Shown: positions 32,882-41,682 of the stretch, piece after piece
How positions within the stretch are numbered: the stretch's first letter is position 1
Layout: every line of letters starts with the position of its first letter
Assembly: GCA_900315105.1 (NCBI GenBank)
Contig: OMXX01000042.1
Span: forward strand, 1-42,095
Direction: 5' to 3'
Length of the DNA: 42,095 nucleotides
Source of the DNA: an uncultured Prevotellaceae bacterium
Lineage (GTDB): Bacteria; Bacteroidota; Bacteroidia; Bacteroidales; Bacteroidaceae
The notes under the pieces: model-generated
What the model was told of the DNA's origin: nothing
Databases searched by the model: none
What the model saw: the letters and a program-made list of their open reading frames with translations, nothing else
Program-made: the position numbers and the translations under genes

Positions 32882-33776
32882 ATACAGGAAGCAGGTCGAG
32901 CTGTTGATACGTATCATGCCATCCGTGTTTAAGATAAAAGAATTCGCCGTACATGGAGGCACGGCGATCAACTTGTTTCACAAGGATCTGCCAAGGTACT
33001 CTGTGGATATTGACATCACCTACATCCCGATACAAGACAGGGAAACAAGTCTGAGAACAATAAATGCGAGACTGCTGGATGTCAAGGCAGATTTGGAAAG
33101 AACCATCCCTGGCATCAAAGTCATCCCTAAACCCAATGTTTGGAAACTGATGTGCAGCCTTGGCGAGGCTACTGTGAAGATAGAGGTCAATGGCACGAAG
33201 AGGGGCATTATCGGTGATACTGTCGTTATGCCTCTTTGTGAAAGGGCAAGAAAAGAGTTCAATATGGGTTGCAAGGCCCGTACAGTCTCTTTCAGCCAGC
33301 TCTATGGCGGTAAGATAACGGCAGCACTTAGTCGTCAACATCCGCGTGATCTGTTTGACTGCCATCACATGGACTTATCCTCGTTTGATGAGGTTAAGGA
33401 TGGCTTCATGCTCTGTCTGTTGGGAAGTGACAAGCCCATAATCGAATCTTTGCAGCCACATGAGATTGACCAGTCTGAAGCTTTGGAAAAGCAGTTCGAA
33501 GGAATGTCAGCTCTCAAGTTTGACTATGCAGACTATGAGCAAGCAAGGAAAGACTTGATTCGAATGATTCATGACGGCTTGAACGAAGAGGACAAATCAT
33601 TCTTGCTCTCCTTTGAGCGTGGCGAACCAGACTGGACTCTTTGTTCAGCAGGTAATCTGTCTGCATATCCCTCGGTGCAATGGAAATTAATCAATATACT
33701 CAAACTAAAAGAAACCAACATAAAGAAGTTTGAACAGGGTATCAAGAAACTTGAGGACTACCTTACATGTAAATGA
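32871..33776 (+). CDS. abiEii: AbiEii nucleotidyltransferase toxin
   Basis: The protein has 301 residues and the AbiEii motifs in order: FAVHGGTAINLFHKDLPRYS at about 24-43 with the GG(S/T)-N motif, then VDIDITYI with the catalytic Asp pair, and IEVNGTKRGIIGD and GGKITAALSRQHPRDLFDCH (about 145-164) with the conserved K and DLFD. These enzymes add nucleotides to tRNA or other acceptors and stop growth; together with AbiEi they form a type IV system used against phages. The gene starts 11 bases before the antitoxin stop and ends 56 bases before the long hairpin at 33833. It looks complete and intact. Confidence 0.87.
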   Translation: MRDKYRKQVELLIRIMPSVFKIKEFAVHGGTAINLFHKDLPRYSVDIDITYIPIQDRETSLRTINARLLDVKADLERTIPGIKVIPKPNVWKLMCSLGEATVKIEVNGTKRGIIGDTVVMPLCERARKEFNMGCKARTVSFSQLYGGKITAALSRQHPRDLFDCHHMDLSSFDEVKDGFMLCLLGSDKPIIESLQPHEIDQSEALEKQFEGMSALKFDYADYEQARKDLIRMIHDGLNEEDKSFLLSFERGEPDWTLCSAGNLSAYPSVQWKLINILKLKETNIKKFEQGIKKLEDYLTCK

Positions 33777-33832
33777 CAGTGCGAATTTCGGACTTGTCAT
33801 CTGAATACGGAATACATGTCCGCAGTTGGCAA

Positions 33833-33894
33833 ACACGATAGTGCGGTGTGCAAGGTCTCCTATATATACGACCTCGCACACCGCACTATCGTGT
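33833..33894. terminator. Long perfect hairpin behind the abiE operon
   Basis: Arms ACACGATAGTGCGGTGTGC (33833-33851) and GCACACCGCACTATCGTGT (33876-33894) match at all 19 positions. A further GGTC (33854-33857) and GACC (33870-33873) pair across a two-base bulge and a 12-base loop. Six T residues follow soon after (33906-33911). It could act as a bidirectional terminator, though the arms are longer than usual. Confidence 0.7.
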
Positions 33895-34155
33895 AGCCAA
33901 AAAGTTTTTTAAAAGATTGTAGCTCAAATATTTGGTAGATAGTTCATTTTTTGCTAACTTTGAACCCGAGAATTTGAGAATTCATCTCATGACTGGTACA
34001 TGGTCTCTGTGTGGTCATCATGTCTCCCTTAGGGGTTCACGAAAGGGTCAAAAAATGGCTACACATACGGTACACGGCTTTTGAGTGATTAGATAACTAC
34101 TTATTATAAAGGAATTTAGCGGATGAGGTCGCGGAGCCTCTCTCTCCGCCGACAG
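33895..34155. other. Intergenic region with possible tRNA-end remnant
   Basis: No gene is visible. Repeated GGTACA/GTACAC-type words (GACTGGTACATGG near 33,990 and ACATACGGTACACGGC near 34,065) and GTGTGGTCATC suggest integrase arm sites or regulatory sites. At 34,125-34,150, GGTCGCGGAG and TCTCTCTCCGCC resemble the 3' end of a Bacteroidales tRNA-Ser (GTCGCGGG...CTCTCCGCC), but the T-loop is missing and no tRNA can be folded. It may be an attachment-site remnant for the element to its left. Confidence 0.25.
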
Positions 34156-34187
34156 AAACTGGTTGAAATTCATCAACCAGTTTTTTT
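34156..34187 (+). terminator. Rho-independent terminator
   Basis: AAACTGGTTGA (34156-34166) pairs with TCAACCAGTTT (34173-34183) around a six-base loop, followed by a T run (34181-34187). A classical intrinsic terminator on the plus strand. It separates the accessory block from mutS2. Confidence 0.85.
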
Positions 34188-34376
34188 ATTGACAAAAAAA
34201 CAACGCGAGTAATAAGAATTGCAAAAACAAATTGCTAATGCATTATTCACAGTAGTTCATAAGCAGTCATCCTTAAGAAGTGGTTCCCATAATCTTAACT
34301 TTATCCCTAAATTTAGGTGCACTGGTAGCTGCTATTAATCTTTAATTATAGTATCTTTACACCCAAATATGAAAAT

Positions 34377-36911
34377 ATGATATATCCTCACAACTTTGAA
34401 CATAAGATTGGCTTTGACCAAATACGCCAGCTTCTGAAAGGCAGATGCCTCAGTACATTAGGCGAAGAACGTGTTGACGAGATGACGTATGGGAGCCGGT
34501 ATGCCGACATCAACCAACAACTTGACCTAACTTGCGAGATGTTGGCTATCCTTCAAGGGGACGATGATTTTCCTGCTCAATTCTTTTTTGATGTGCGTCC
34601 TGCACTAAAACGCGTGAAGGTGGAGGGACTATTTTTGGAAGAGCAGGAACTGTTTGATCTCCGTCGTTCGCTTGAAACCATCAATGACATTGTAAGGTTT
34701 CTTAAAGCCGAGGAAACGGAAGAAGATTCTACTTCTCCCTATCCTAACTTGTGTAAGTTGGCAGGTAATATCTTGGTTTTCCCAAAACTGACAAATCGCA
34801 TCAACGGCATACTAAACCCCTATGGACAGATAAAAGACAATGCTTCGTCCGAACTGGCTCGCATTCGCAAGGATCATGCAGGCACACTGAACAGCATATC
34901 TCGTATTCTAGCTAGTATATTACGTAATGCACAAAGCGAAGGGGTGATAGAAAAGGATGTTTCTCCTACCATGCGTGATGGACGTTTAGTAATACCTGTT
35001 GCCCCTGCTATGAAGCGTAGAGTAAGGGGCATTGTGCATGATGAATCAGCTAGTGGCAAGACTGTTTTTATTGAACCTGAAGCTGTAGTAGAAGCCAACA
35101 ATCGTGTGAGAGAACTGGAAATTGAAGAACGGCATGAGATTATACGCATATTGATGGAGTTTACAGACGAGTTGCGCCCATTGATTCCCGATGTACTGCA
35201 GTCATACGAGTTCTTGGCTGAGATTGACTTCATCCGTGCCAAGGCATTGTTTGCCCAGCAAACAGGTGCCATCAAGCCTGCATTTGAGAATAAACAATGT
35301 ATAGACTGGGGTGCTGCTGTACATCCACTGCTGCAAATTTCATTGGCCAAACATAATAAGAAAGTAGTACCATTGGACATTGAGCTAACGAAAGAACGCC
35401 GTATCTTACTAATCTCCGGCCCCAATGCAGGAGGTAAATCAGTTTGTCTCAAAACAGTAGGATTATTGCAATATATGCTGCAATGTGGTTTGTTGATTCC
35501 GCTTCACGAAGGCAGTCATGCAGGTGTATTCAACAGCATCTTTATCGACATCGGCGATGAGCAGAGCATTGAGGATGACCTGAGTACCTACTCTTCTCAC
35601 CTGCTAAACATGAAAAACATGATGAAGCAGTGCGACAGCAAGAGCTTGATTCTGATAGATGAATTTGGTGGAGGTACAGAGCCACAGATTGGCGGTGCCA
35701 TAGCCGAAGCAGTGTTGAAGCGGTTTAACGAGAAAGGTACGTTTGGCGTCATCACCACCCACTACCAAAACTTAAAGCACTTTGCTGATGCACACGAGGG
35801 TATCGTCAATGGGGCCATGCTCTACGACCGTAATCTTATGCAGCCTCTCTTTTTATTACAGATAGGTATGCCTGGTAGTTCTTTTGCTGTTGAGATAGCC
35901 AGAAAGATAGGTCTGCCAGAGGAAGTGATAGCTGATGCTTCTGAGATTGTGGGCAGTGATTATATCAACTCCGACAAATATTTGCAAGACATTGTGCGCG
36001 ACAAACGCTACTGGCAGAATAAACGACAGAGCATTCACCAGCGTGAAAAGGTGATGGAAGAAACCATCGCTCGCTATGAGCGTGAACTACAAGAGTTGCA
36101 CCAAGAGCGCAAAGATATTTTGCGAAACGCTAAGAGTGAGGCTGAGCAACTAGTACAAGAAGCCAACGCTCGTATTGAGGGTACTATAAAAGGCATCAAA
36201 GAGGCACAGGCTGAGAAGGAAGAAACCAAGAAGATTCGTCAAGAATTAGCCGATTTCCGCAAACAGTTACAGGAACAAGAGGCACAAAAAGCTGAAGATA
36301 AGATTGCCCGCAAGATGGAGAAACTGCGTGAGCGTCAGCAACGCAAGAAGGGCAAGAAGTCGGAGAAAGACAATACACCTGCCCCATCAGCAGAAGAGCA
36401 GGCTGCTATGAAAGCCCAACGTGAAGCGGAATTACAGGCTCAGTTGACAGAAGGGGCAACTGTTAGGCTAAAAGGCCAGAAAACAGTGGGTACCATCATA
36501 GAGATTCATGGAAAAGATGCTACGGTAGTCTTTGGCAATATCAAGACTACGGTGAAGCTGAACAGACTTGAACCTGTGCAACCACCAACTAAACACCCTG
36601 ACATCACACAGAAAGCCACTTATCTAAGCGAGCAGACACAAGACTCAATGCACGACAGAAAACTAAACTTTAAGCAGGATATAGATGTAAGGGGTATGAG
36701 GGGCGACGAGGCCATACAAGCAGTGACTTACTTCATTGATGATGCCATATTAATTGGCGTCTCACGTGTGAGAATTCTGCACGGCACAGGGACGGGCATC
36801 TTACGGACATTAATAAGGCAGTATTTGCAAGGAGTTAATGGCGTGAAAGACTTCCACGACGAGCATGTACAGTTTGGCGGAGCTGGAATTACCGTCGTTG
36901 ACTTAGAATAA
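34377..36911 (+). CDS. mutS2: Endonuclease MutS2
   Basis: The protein has 844 residues, close to family size. The N-terminal core region starts MIYPHNFEHKIGFDQIRQLL. The ABC-type ATPase has Walker A SGPNAGGKSV with Lys354, then DEQSIEDDLSTYSSHLLNMK and Walker B LILIDEFGGGTEP. A long coiled-coil stalk follows (about 520-680, Glu/Lys/Gln-rich). The C-terminal Smr endonuclease domain has DVRGMRGDEAIQAV and the motif LHGTGTGILR (about 800-809). MutS2 resolves branched DNA and limits recombination, and it also rescues collided ribosomes in some bacteria. It follows the intrinsic terminator; TATCTTTA (34352-34359) may be its -7 element. Confidence 0.95.
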   Translation: MIYPHNFEHKIGFDQIRQLLKGRCLSTLGEERVDEMTYGSRYADINQQLDLTCEMLAILQGDDDFPAQFFFDVRPALKRVKVEGLFLEEQELFDLRRSLETINDIVRFLKAEETEEDSTSPYPNLCKLAGNILVFPKLTNRINGILNPYGQIKDNASSELARIRKDHAGTLNSISRILASILRNAQSEGVIEKDVSPTMRDGRLVIPVAPAMKRRVRGIVHDESASGKTVFIEPEAVVEANNRVRELEIEERHEIIRILMEFTDELRPLIPDVLQSYEFLAEIDFIRAKALFAQQTGAIKPAFENKQCIDWGAAVHPLLQISLAKHNKKVVPLDIELTKERRILLISGPNAGGKSVCLKTVGLLQYMLQCGLLIPLHEGSHAGVFNSIFIDIGDEQSIEDDLSTYSSHLLNMKNMMKQCDSKSLILIDEFGGGTEPQIGGAIAEAVLKRFNEKGTFGVITTHYQNLKHFADAHEGIVNGAMLYDRNLMQPLFLLQIGMPGSSFAVEIARKIGLPEEVIADASEIVGSDYINSDKYLQDIVRDKRYWQNKRQSIHQREKVMEETIARYERELQELHQERKDILRNAKSEAEQLVQEANARIEGTIKGIKEAQAEKEETKKIRQELADFRKQLQEQEAQKAEDKIARKMEKLRERQQRKKGKKSEKDNTPAPSAEEQAAMKAQREAELQAQLTEGATVRLKGQKTVGTIIEIHGKDATVVFGNIKTTVKLNRLEPVQPPTKHPDITQKATYLSEQTQDSMHDRKLNFKQDIDVRGMRGDEAIQAVTYFIDDAILIGVSRVRILHGTGTGILRTLIRQYLQGVNGVKDFHDEHVQFGGAGITVVDLE

Positions 36912-36929
36912 GGCATCCACCTTTCAAAG

Positions 36930-37505
36930 TCAGTTTTTGTTGGATTCGGTTGTTGGCTCAGTTTCTGGCTCGTAATCTTCCATCAAATCAGCCTTATCAA
37001 TAGAAAGGTTGCCATTTGGCAGCACCGTTACATGGAAAGGTACATAAAGATCACTTTCAGGATAGCTCACGCTGGCTGCAAACATCAGACCATAGTCGGT
37101 CACCTTATCGAACACCAAGCCTTCCAAGATGGAATGTTGAATGAAATCTGGCTCTAAGTAAGATGCGAATGTGTTCTTGTTGAAAACCTTATGGGCAAAT
37201 AGTTTGCCATCCGTAGTTATCTCCAAAGTTATGGTATTATCGTAATACTTTAATCCTTGTACATCGGTTACAACAGGCAAAGTGCCATCTGCCTTTCGGA
37301 CAACATTCATGGTGTAAGTCTTGCCCTTGAAGTCAGCAGACGTAGAGGACGAGATGGTCTGCAACTGATGAATCTCATTGCTGATTACATCTTCCTTTAT
37401 GGATTCCACTACATAATTGTCGGGATCCCTTTTTGAGGTTCTGTTATTGCATGATACCAATACCAGCAGCACCAAACTAATAGATATATAAAGCAGCCTT
37501 TTCAT
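36930..37505 (-). CDS. Lipoprotein, DUF4738-type
   Basis: The protein has 191 residues. A lipoprotein signal peptide is visible: MKRLLYISISLVLLVLVSCN, with Cys19 as the lipidation site (lipobox VSC). The mature part (NRTSKRDPDNYVVESIKEDV, then KGKTYTMNVVRKADGTLPVV and GLMFAASVSYPESDLYVPFH) is beta-rich and matches the DUF4738 family of Prevotella envelope proteins. It is divergent from tcdA, and the two promoters share the 37,506-37,583 gap. No enzymatic function is recognised. Confidence 0.75.
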   Translation of the reverse strand: MKRLLYISISLVLLVLVSCNNRTSKRDPDNYVVESIKEDVISNEIHQLQTISSSTSADFKGKTYTMNVVRKADGTLPVVTDVQGLKYYDNTITLEITTDGKLFAHKVFNKNTFASYLEPDFIQHSILEGLVFDKVTDYGLMFAASVSYPESDLYVPFHVTVLPNGNLSIDKADLMEDYEPETEPTTESNKN

Positions 37506-37557
37506 TTCAATTTGTATTATTTGCCTGCAAAGTTAATAAAACTTGAGAAAAATACGC

Positions 37558-37565
37558 TATCTTTG
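37558..37565 (+). promoter_or_regulatory. -7 element of the tcdA promoter
   Basis: TATCTTTG (37558-37565) is a perfect TAnnTTTG hexamer region, giving a start near 37572, only about a dozen bases before the tcdA start at 37584. No clear -33 TTTG is present at the right distance. Its position argues against any translation start upstream, such as the in-frame ATG at 37512. Confidence 0.5.
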
Positions 37566-37583
37566 CGCAACAATTACATTCTT

Positions 37584-38393
37584 ATGGGTTTAGAGAAAGG
37601 TTTATTCAATAGGACAGAACTGCTTTTAGGCTCTGATGCCCTGGAAAGGTTATCGCAGGTAAAGGTATTGATGCTGGGAGTGGGAGGCGTTGGCAGCTGG
37701 TGTGCCGAAAGTCTGATACGAACAGGTATCGTGCATCTGACTATCGTGGATTCCGACCGTGTTTGCATCACTAATATCAACCGCCAACTAATGGCAAGTA
37801 TGCAAACCGTAGGGCAAGTGAAGGTGGATGCTTTGAAAGAGCGGCTGCTGCAAATCAATCCTAATGCCGACATACGATCATTGCAAATGATATATAGCGA
37901 GGAGACAGCCGACCAATTCGACCTTGATGCCTATGATTATGTCGTGGATGCCATAGACAGCTTGAAAGATAAGGCGCTGCTCATTATCAGAGCCACCCGC
38001 TCGAAGGCGAAGTTCTTCTCGTCCATGGGAGCCGCCTTGAAACTCGACCCCACCAAGATAGAGGTGGCTGAGTTCTGGGACGTAAAAGGTGACCCTTTGG
38101 CTGCTGCCCTTAGACGCAGGTTCAAAAAAAACGGCGTGTTCCCTAAGCGTAAGTTCAAATGTGTGTATAGCGAGGAACTATTGAAAAACAAAGGAGTCAA
38201 CCACTCATGTGGCACAGCCAACTGCATGTGCCCCAAAGCGAAAAACGGACCAGGTGACCCTTCTCTGCTCAACCATGAATGGTGCTCAGCTAAAGCGCAG
38301 ATTAATGGCTCATTATCGCATATAACAGCCATTTTCGGTTTTACCTTGGCTGGCTTAATCGTGCAAGACATCATAAACAAACTAAGCAACTAA
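37584..38393 (+). CDS. tcdA: tRNA threonylcarbamoyladenosine dehydratase
   Basis: Start at 37584 (MGLEKGLFNRTELLLGSDAL), because the promoter lies just in front; the 24 residues upstream do not belong to the family. The protein has 269 residues. The E1-like/ThiF Rossmann motif is VLMLGVGGVGSWCAESL at 28-44, with TIVDSDRVCITNINRQ following (binding ATP and Mg). Later motifs: VVDAIDSLKDKALLI, and CGTANCMCPKAK with conserved Cys residues. The C-terminus ends with SHITAIFGFTLAGLIVQDI. It cyclises t6A to ct6A at position 37 of tRNAs. It is followed after 21 bases by the GH43 gene. Confidence 0.93.
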   Translation: MGLEKGLFNRTELLLGSDALERLSQVKVLMLGVGGVGSWCAESLIRTGIVHLTIVDSDRVCITNINRQLMASMQTVGQVKVDALKERLLQINPNADIRSLQMIYSEETADQFDLDAYDYVVDAIDSLKDKALLIIRATRSKAKFFSSMGAALKLDPTKIEVAEFWDVKGDPLAAALRRRFKKNGVFPKRKFKCVYSEELLKNKGVNHSCGTANCMCPKAKNGPGDPSLLNHEWCSAKAQINGSLSHITAIFGFTLAGLIVQDIINKLSN

Positions 38394-38414
38394 ACTATAA
38401 AAAACAACAGCAAT

Positions 38415-39528
38415 ATGGTAAAGAGAATCATTGGAGGTTTATGCCTGGCACTGGCACTTACCTCATGCAACGGCAACAAAGGGAAAGTTCACCCCACGCC
38501 ACGGCACCATCATGCCCATCACACGGACTGAGAAAGAACGGCTTCTGAAAGTCTTTAGCAATCATAATCAACCCATCCTTTCCGGTTTCCATGCCGACCC
38601 CGAAATTCTTTATTCCAATTTGACAAAAAAGTACTACATTTATAGTACAACTGATGGAACACCTGGTTGGGGAGGTCACGATTTCAGTGTATTTTCCTCC
38701 TCCGACCTCGCCAATTGGAAAGATGAAGGGAAAATGCTTGACGTGAAGGGTGATCAAGTGAAATGGGCAACAGGCAACGCATGGGCTCCATGCATCATTG
38801 AGCGCAAACAGAAAGATGGTTCCTACAAATATTATTTCTATTTCTCTGCACACAATCCCAAGAGTAACCGCAAGGAAATCGGCGTGGCTATCAGCAACAC
38901 TCCGACAGGACCTTTTGTGGATTCGGGCACACCCATCATCACTGACGCAGATCGTCCCAATGGAGTCCGTGGTGGACAAGCCATAGACGTGGATGTGTTC
39001 CAAGACCCAAAATCTGGGAAATACTACCTCTACTGGGGCAACGGATTTATGGCTGGTGCCGAACTGACAGACGACATGCTTTCAATAAAGAAACAAACGA
39101 CCAAGAACCTCACTCCCAAAGGAGGGAACCTTCAGACATGGGCCTATCGCGAGGCACCATACGTTTTTTATCGTAAGGGGATTTATTACTTCCTTTGGTC
39201 AGTTGATGATACAGGATCACCCAACTACCATGTATGCTACGGAACCAGCACATCCCCTCTAGGCGATATTCAGATTGACGAACAGCACTACCGCGTTATC
39301 GAGCAACTGCCAGAAGAGGAAATATACGGCACTGCACATAACTCTGTATTGCAGTTGAAGGGTAAGGATGATTGGTACATCTGCTACCACCGTATCAACA
39401 AGAACTTCATTGACCATGATCCTGGCATCCATCGAGAAGTATGCATCGACAAGATGACTTTCGACAAGAAGGGAAACATCATCCCTGTCAAACCAACATT
39501 GAATGGTCCTACTCCATTGAAAAAATAA
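38415..39528 (+). pseudogene. GH43 glycosidase, lipoprotein signal and enzyme in different frames
   Basis: ATG 38415 encodes a lipoprotein signal (MVKRIIGGLCLALALTSCNG) but this frame stops at 38529-38531. The enzyme continues in another frame, open from before 38479: KFTPRHGTIMPITRTEKERL, then LSGFHADPEILYSNL. One extra base in the run of A and G at 38,478-38,486 explains the break; removing it gives a 370-residue lipoprotein. The GH43 five-bladed propeller residues are present: HADPE (first Asp), the central Asp in IDVDVFQD, and the Glu in REAPYVFY. Such enzymes remove arabinose or xylose from plant polysaccharides. The frame break may be a consensus error, in which case the gene is intact. 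Confidence 0.75.
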
Positions 39529-39540
39529 CACAGAAAAACC

Positions 39541-40587
39541 ATGTTTTTCCCAGCAGAATGGCATCAGCAAGCATTTGTGCAACTCACGTGGCCTCACAAG
39601 GATACGGATTGGGCACCTGTGCTGACTGATGCCATTGATTGTTTTTGTGAGATTGTACGAGAGATAAGCAAGTATGAACCAGTTCTCATTGTTGCTCAAT
39701 ATCCCGACATGACAAGAGCCGACCTCATCCAACGAGGTGTCAATATGGCAGGCATCACGTTTGTTCCATGCCCCACCAACGACACATGGGCGCGTGACCA
39801 CGCTTTTATCACCTGCATTGATTCCGCACAGAAACGAGTACTCCTCAACGATTTCCAGTTCAACGGTTGGGGGCTGAAGTTTGCAGCCAACCATGACAAC
39901 CAAATCAACAAGGTAATTCTACCTTATCTGACGGCCCAATACTGTGCTATTGGCACAAAGGCTGAATATAGAAACCACCTTGACTTCGTTTTTGAAGGTG
40001 GCAGTATAGAAAGCGATGGTGAAGGTACACTGATGGTCACATCAAGTTGTCTGCTTGCGGAAAACAGAAACAACACACTCTCTCAGCAAGAGATTGAAGA
40101 GAAACTAAAAAGTTACTTTCAGGCGAAACGAGTTCTATGGATTCATCACTCATGGTTAGCTGGTGATGACACAGACGGACACATCGACACTATTGCCCGC
40201 TTCTGTTCACCAACCTCCATCGCTTATGTCAAATGCTATAACCCACAAGACGAGCACTATGAGGAACTGCAAGCCATGGAACAAGAGCTGCTGTCCCTTC
40301 GTACAGTGGAAGATAAACCCTATACTCTCTTTCCGCTACCACTTCCCGACCCTTGCTTTGATGAGGACGGCAACAAACTTCCCGCCACACATGCAAACTT
40401 CCTCATCATCAATCGTGCCGTACTTGTTCCTACTTATCATCAACCAGACAAGGATTGCGAAGCCCTTGCCCAACTGAAAATCGCATTTCCCAATCGAGAA
40501 GTCATCGGCATCGATTGTCGAGTGCTCATCCTTCAGCATGGTTCTCTGCATTGTTCCACCATGCAATATCCACAAATCGTAGGATAA
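39541..40587 (+). CDS. Agmatine deiminase / peptidylarginine-deiminase family protein
   Basis: The protein has 348 residues, the family size, without signal peptide. Motifs of the PAD_porph/agmatine deiminase family: PAEWHQQAFVQLTWPHKDTD at the N-terminus, NDTWARDHAFI (catalytic Asp region), LDFVFEGGSIESDG, GDDTDGHIDTIARF with the Asp-Gly-His core, and GSLHCSTMQYP at the end with the nucleophile Cys338. It would convert agmatine to N-carbamoylputrescine and ammonia as the first step towards putrescine, but the substrate range in Bacteroidetes is variable. It starts 12 bases after the GH43 stop. Confidence 0.88.
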   Translation: MFFPAEWHQQAFVQLTWPHKDTDWAPVLTDAIDCFCEIVREISKYEPVLIVAQYPDMTRADLIQRGVNMAGITFVPCPTNDTWARDHAFITCIDSAQKRVLLNDFQFNGWGLKFAANHDNQINKVILPYLTAQYCAIGTKAEYRNHLDFVFEGGSIESDGEGTLMVTSSCLLAENRNNTLSQQEIEEKLKSYFQAKRVLWIHHSWLAGDDTDGHIDTIARFCSPTSIAYVKCYNPQDEHYEELQAMEQELLSLRTVEDKPYTLFPLPLPDPCFDEDGNKLPATHANFLIINRAVLVPTYHQPDKDCEALAQLKIAFPNREVIGIDCRVLILQHGSLHCSTMQYPQIVG

Positions 40588-40632
40588 AAAAAAAGAATCA
40601 TCACTTTGAAATAAGAAAAATTCCGTTTCATA

Positions 40633-40662
40633 TTTGTATATGAAAAATAATCACTATATTTG
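40633..40662 (+). promoter_or_regulatory. Promoter of the thiamine operon
   Basis: TTTG (40633-40636), 18 bases, TATATTTG (40655-40662): a good Bacteroidetes -33/-7 pair. The expected start near 40669 puts the TPP aptamer at the very 5' end of the mRNA. Confidence 0.65.
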
Positions 40663-40673
40663 CAGACAAATAA

Positions 40674-40760
40674 CATGCTCGGGGTGCTGATACTGAATAA
40701 GTAAAGGCTGAGATTACACCCATAGAACCTGATACGGGTAATGCCGGCGCAGGGAAAAGT
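40674..40760 (+). promoter_or_regulatory. TPP riboswitch (THI element)
   Basis: The conserved parts are all present in order: CTCGGGGTGCTG (from 40678), AGGCTGAGATTACACCC (40705-40721), GAACCTGATACGGGTAATGC (40725-40744) and CGGCGCAGGGAAAAG (40745-40759). This is the standard thiamine-pyrophosphate aptamer with its two helical arms; helix P3a-like insertions are short. Located before thiS, it lowers expression when TPP is plentiful. Confidence 0.95.
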
Positions 40761-40790
40761 GACATCAGATTTGCCACATGGCAAGAACAA

Positions 40791-40846
40791 GCAGCCCCGA
40801 GTAGTCAACGACAGTGTATGTCCGACTATTCGGGGTTGCTTCATTT
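40791..40846 (+). terminator. Expression-platform terminator of the TPP riboswitch
   Basis: GCAGCCCCGAGTAGTC (40791-40806) pairs with GACTATTCGGGGTTGC (40824-40839) over 16 positions with two G-U pairs, followed by TTCATTT. The segment CCCCGAG (40795-40801) is also complementary to CTCGGGG (40678-40684) at the 5' edge of the aptamer, so antiterminator and terminator exclude each other. Confidence 0.75.
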
Positions 40847-40863
40847 ATACATTATTTATATAT

Positions 40864-41061
40864 ATGGACATTAACATTAACAGCAAGAAGACAAGCATCA
40901 CCTCTACCAATCTGCAAGAATTGGCGCAGGAAATGAGTCTGCCAGAAAAAGGAGTGGCTGTGGCCATCAACAACCAGATGATTCCGCGCACGGAATGGGC
41001 AAACACACCTATAGCAGAAGGCGCAGACGTGATCATCATCAAAGCCGCTTGTGGAGGATAA
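40864..41061 (+). CDS. thiS: Sulfur carrier protein ThiS
   Basis: The protein has 65 residues starting at 40864 (MDININSKKTSITSTNLQEL); upstream in-frame ATG codons lie inside the riboswitch region and are not used. It has the ubiquitin-like fold pattern and the essential C-terminal Gly-Gly (IIIKAACGG), which becomes a thiocarboxylate that gives sulfur to the thiazole ring. MIPRTEWANTPIAEGADVII is the conserved middle part. First gene after the TPP riboswitch and three bases before thiE. Confidence 0.93.
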   Translation: MDININSKKTSITSTNLQELAQEMSLPEKGVAVAINNQMIPRTEWANTPIAEGADVIIIKAACGG

Positions 41062-41064
41062 GGC

Positions 41065-41682
41065 ATGCTGCAATTCATCTCTCACTACACGGAACGCTAC
41101 TCCTATCTCGATTCCATCCGCTTGGCACTTGAAGGTGGATGCCGTTGGATTCAGCTGCGCATGAAGGACACACCCGATGAGGAAGTGCGCCCTGTTGCCA
41201 TCGAAGCACTACAAATGTGCAGAGATGTCGGTGCTACCTTCATCATAGACGACCGCGTGGAACTGGTCAAAGAACTCGGTGCCGACGGAGTGCATCTGGG
41301 AAAGAACGATATGCCTATCAGTGAGGCAAGAAAAGTGTTGGGAAGTGCATTCATCATTGGTGGAACAGCCAATACTTTTGAGGATGTAAAGGCTCACTAT
41401 GAGGCTTCCGCCAACTACATCGGTTGTGGCCCCTTCCGATTCACCACGACCAAGAAAAACCTTTCGCCAGTATTGGGTCTTGAGGGCTATCGTCACATTG
41501 TGGAGCAGATGGAGGAAGCCAACATCCACTTGCCCATTGTCGCCATTGGCGGTATTACGGCGGAGGATATTCCTGCCATCATGCAGACAGGAGTTACGGG
41601 CATTGCGCTCAGCGGCACCATTCTCCATGCGGAGAAACCGATTGACGAAATGAAAAAAATCATCAATATCACAAAACCATGA
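41065..41682 (+). CDS. thiE: Thiamine-phosphate synthase ThiE
   Basis: The protein has 205 residues with the TIM-barrel motifs of Thi[13 protein letters not shown] near 24-35 (diphosphate binding), [20 protein letters not shown] with the catalytic-loop Asp, [21 protein letters not shown] and [11 protein letters not shown]. It joins the pyrimidine and thiazole halves to form thiamine monophosphate. It overlaps thiG by four bases (ATGA) and is coupled to it. Confidence 0.93.
   Translation: MLQFISHYTERYSYLDSIRLALEGGCRWIQLRMKDTPDEEVRPVAIEALQMCRDVGATFIIDDRVELVKELGADGVHLGKNDMPISEARKVLGSAFIIGGTANTFEDVKAHYEASANYIGCGPFRFTTTKKNLSPVLGLEGYRHIVEQMEEANIHLPIVAIGGITAEDIPAIMQTGVTGIALSGTILHAEKPIDEMKKIINITKP

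Noticed and set aside
34100..34150. Functional tRNA gene
   Set aside because: Only a tail resembling a tRNA-Ser 3' end is seen; the anticodon arm and T-loop cannot be formed.
37512..37583. Earlier start for tcdA
   Set aside because: The promoter -7 element lies at 37558-37565, downstream of that ATG, and the extra residues do not match the family.
40741..40863. N-terminal extension of ThiS
   Set aside because: It would be encoded by the riboswitch aptamer and terminator region, which is non-coding.
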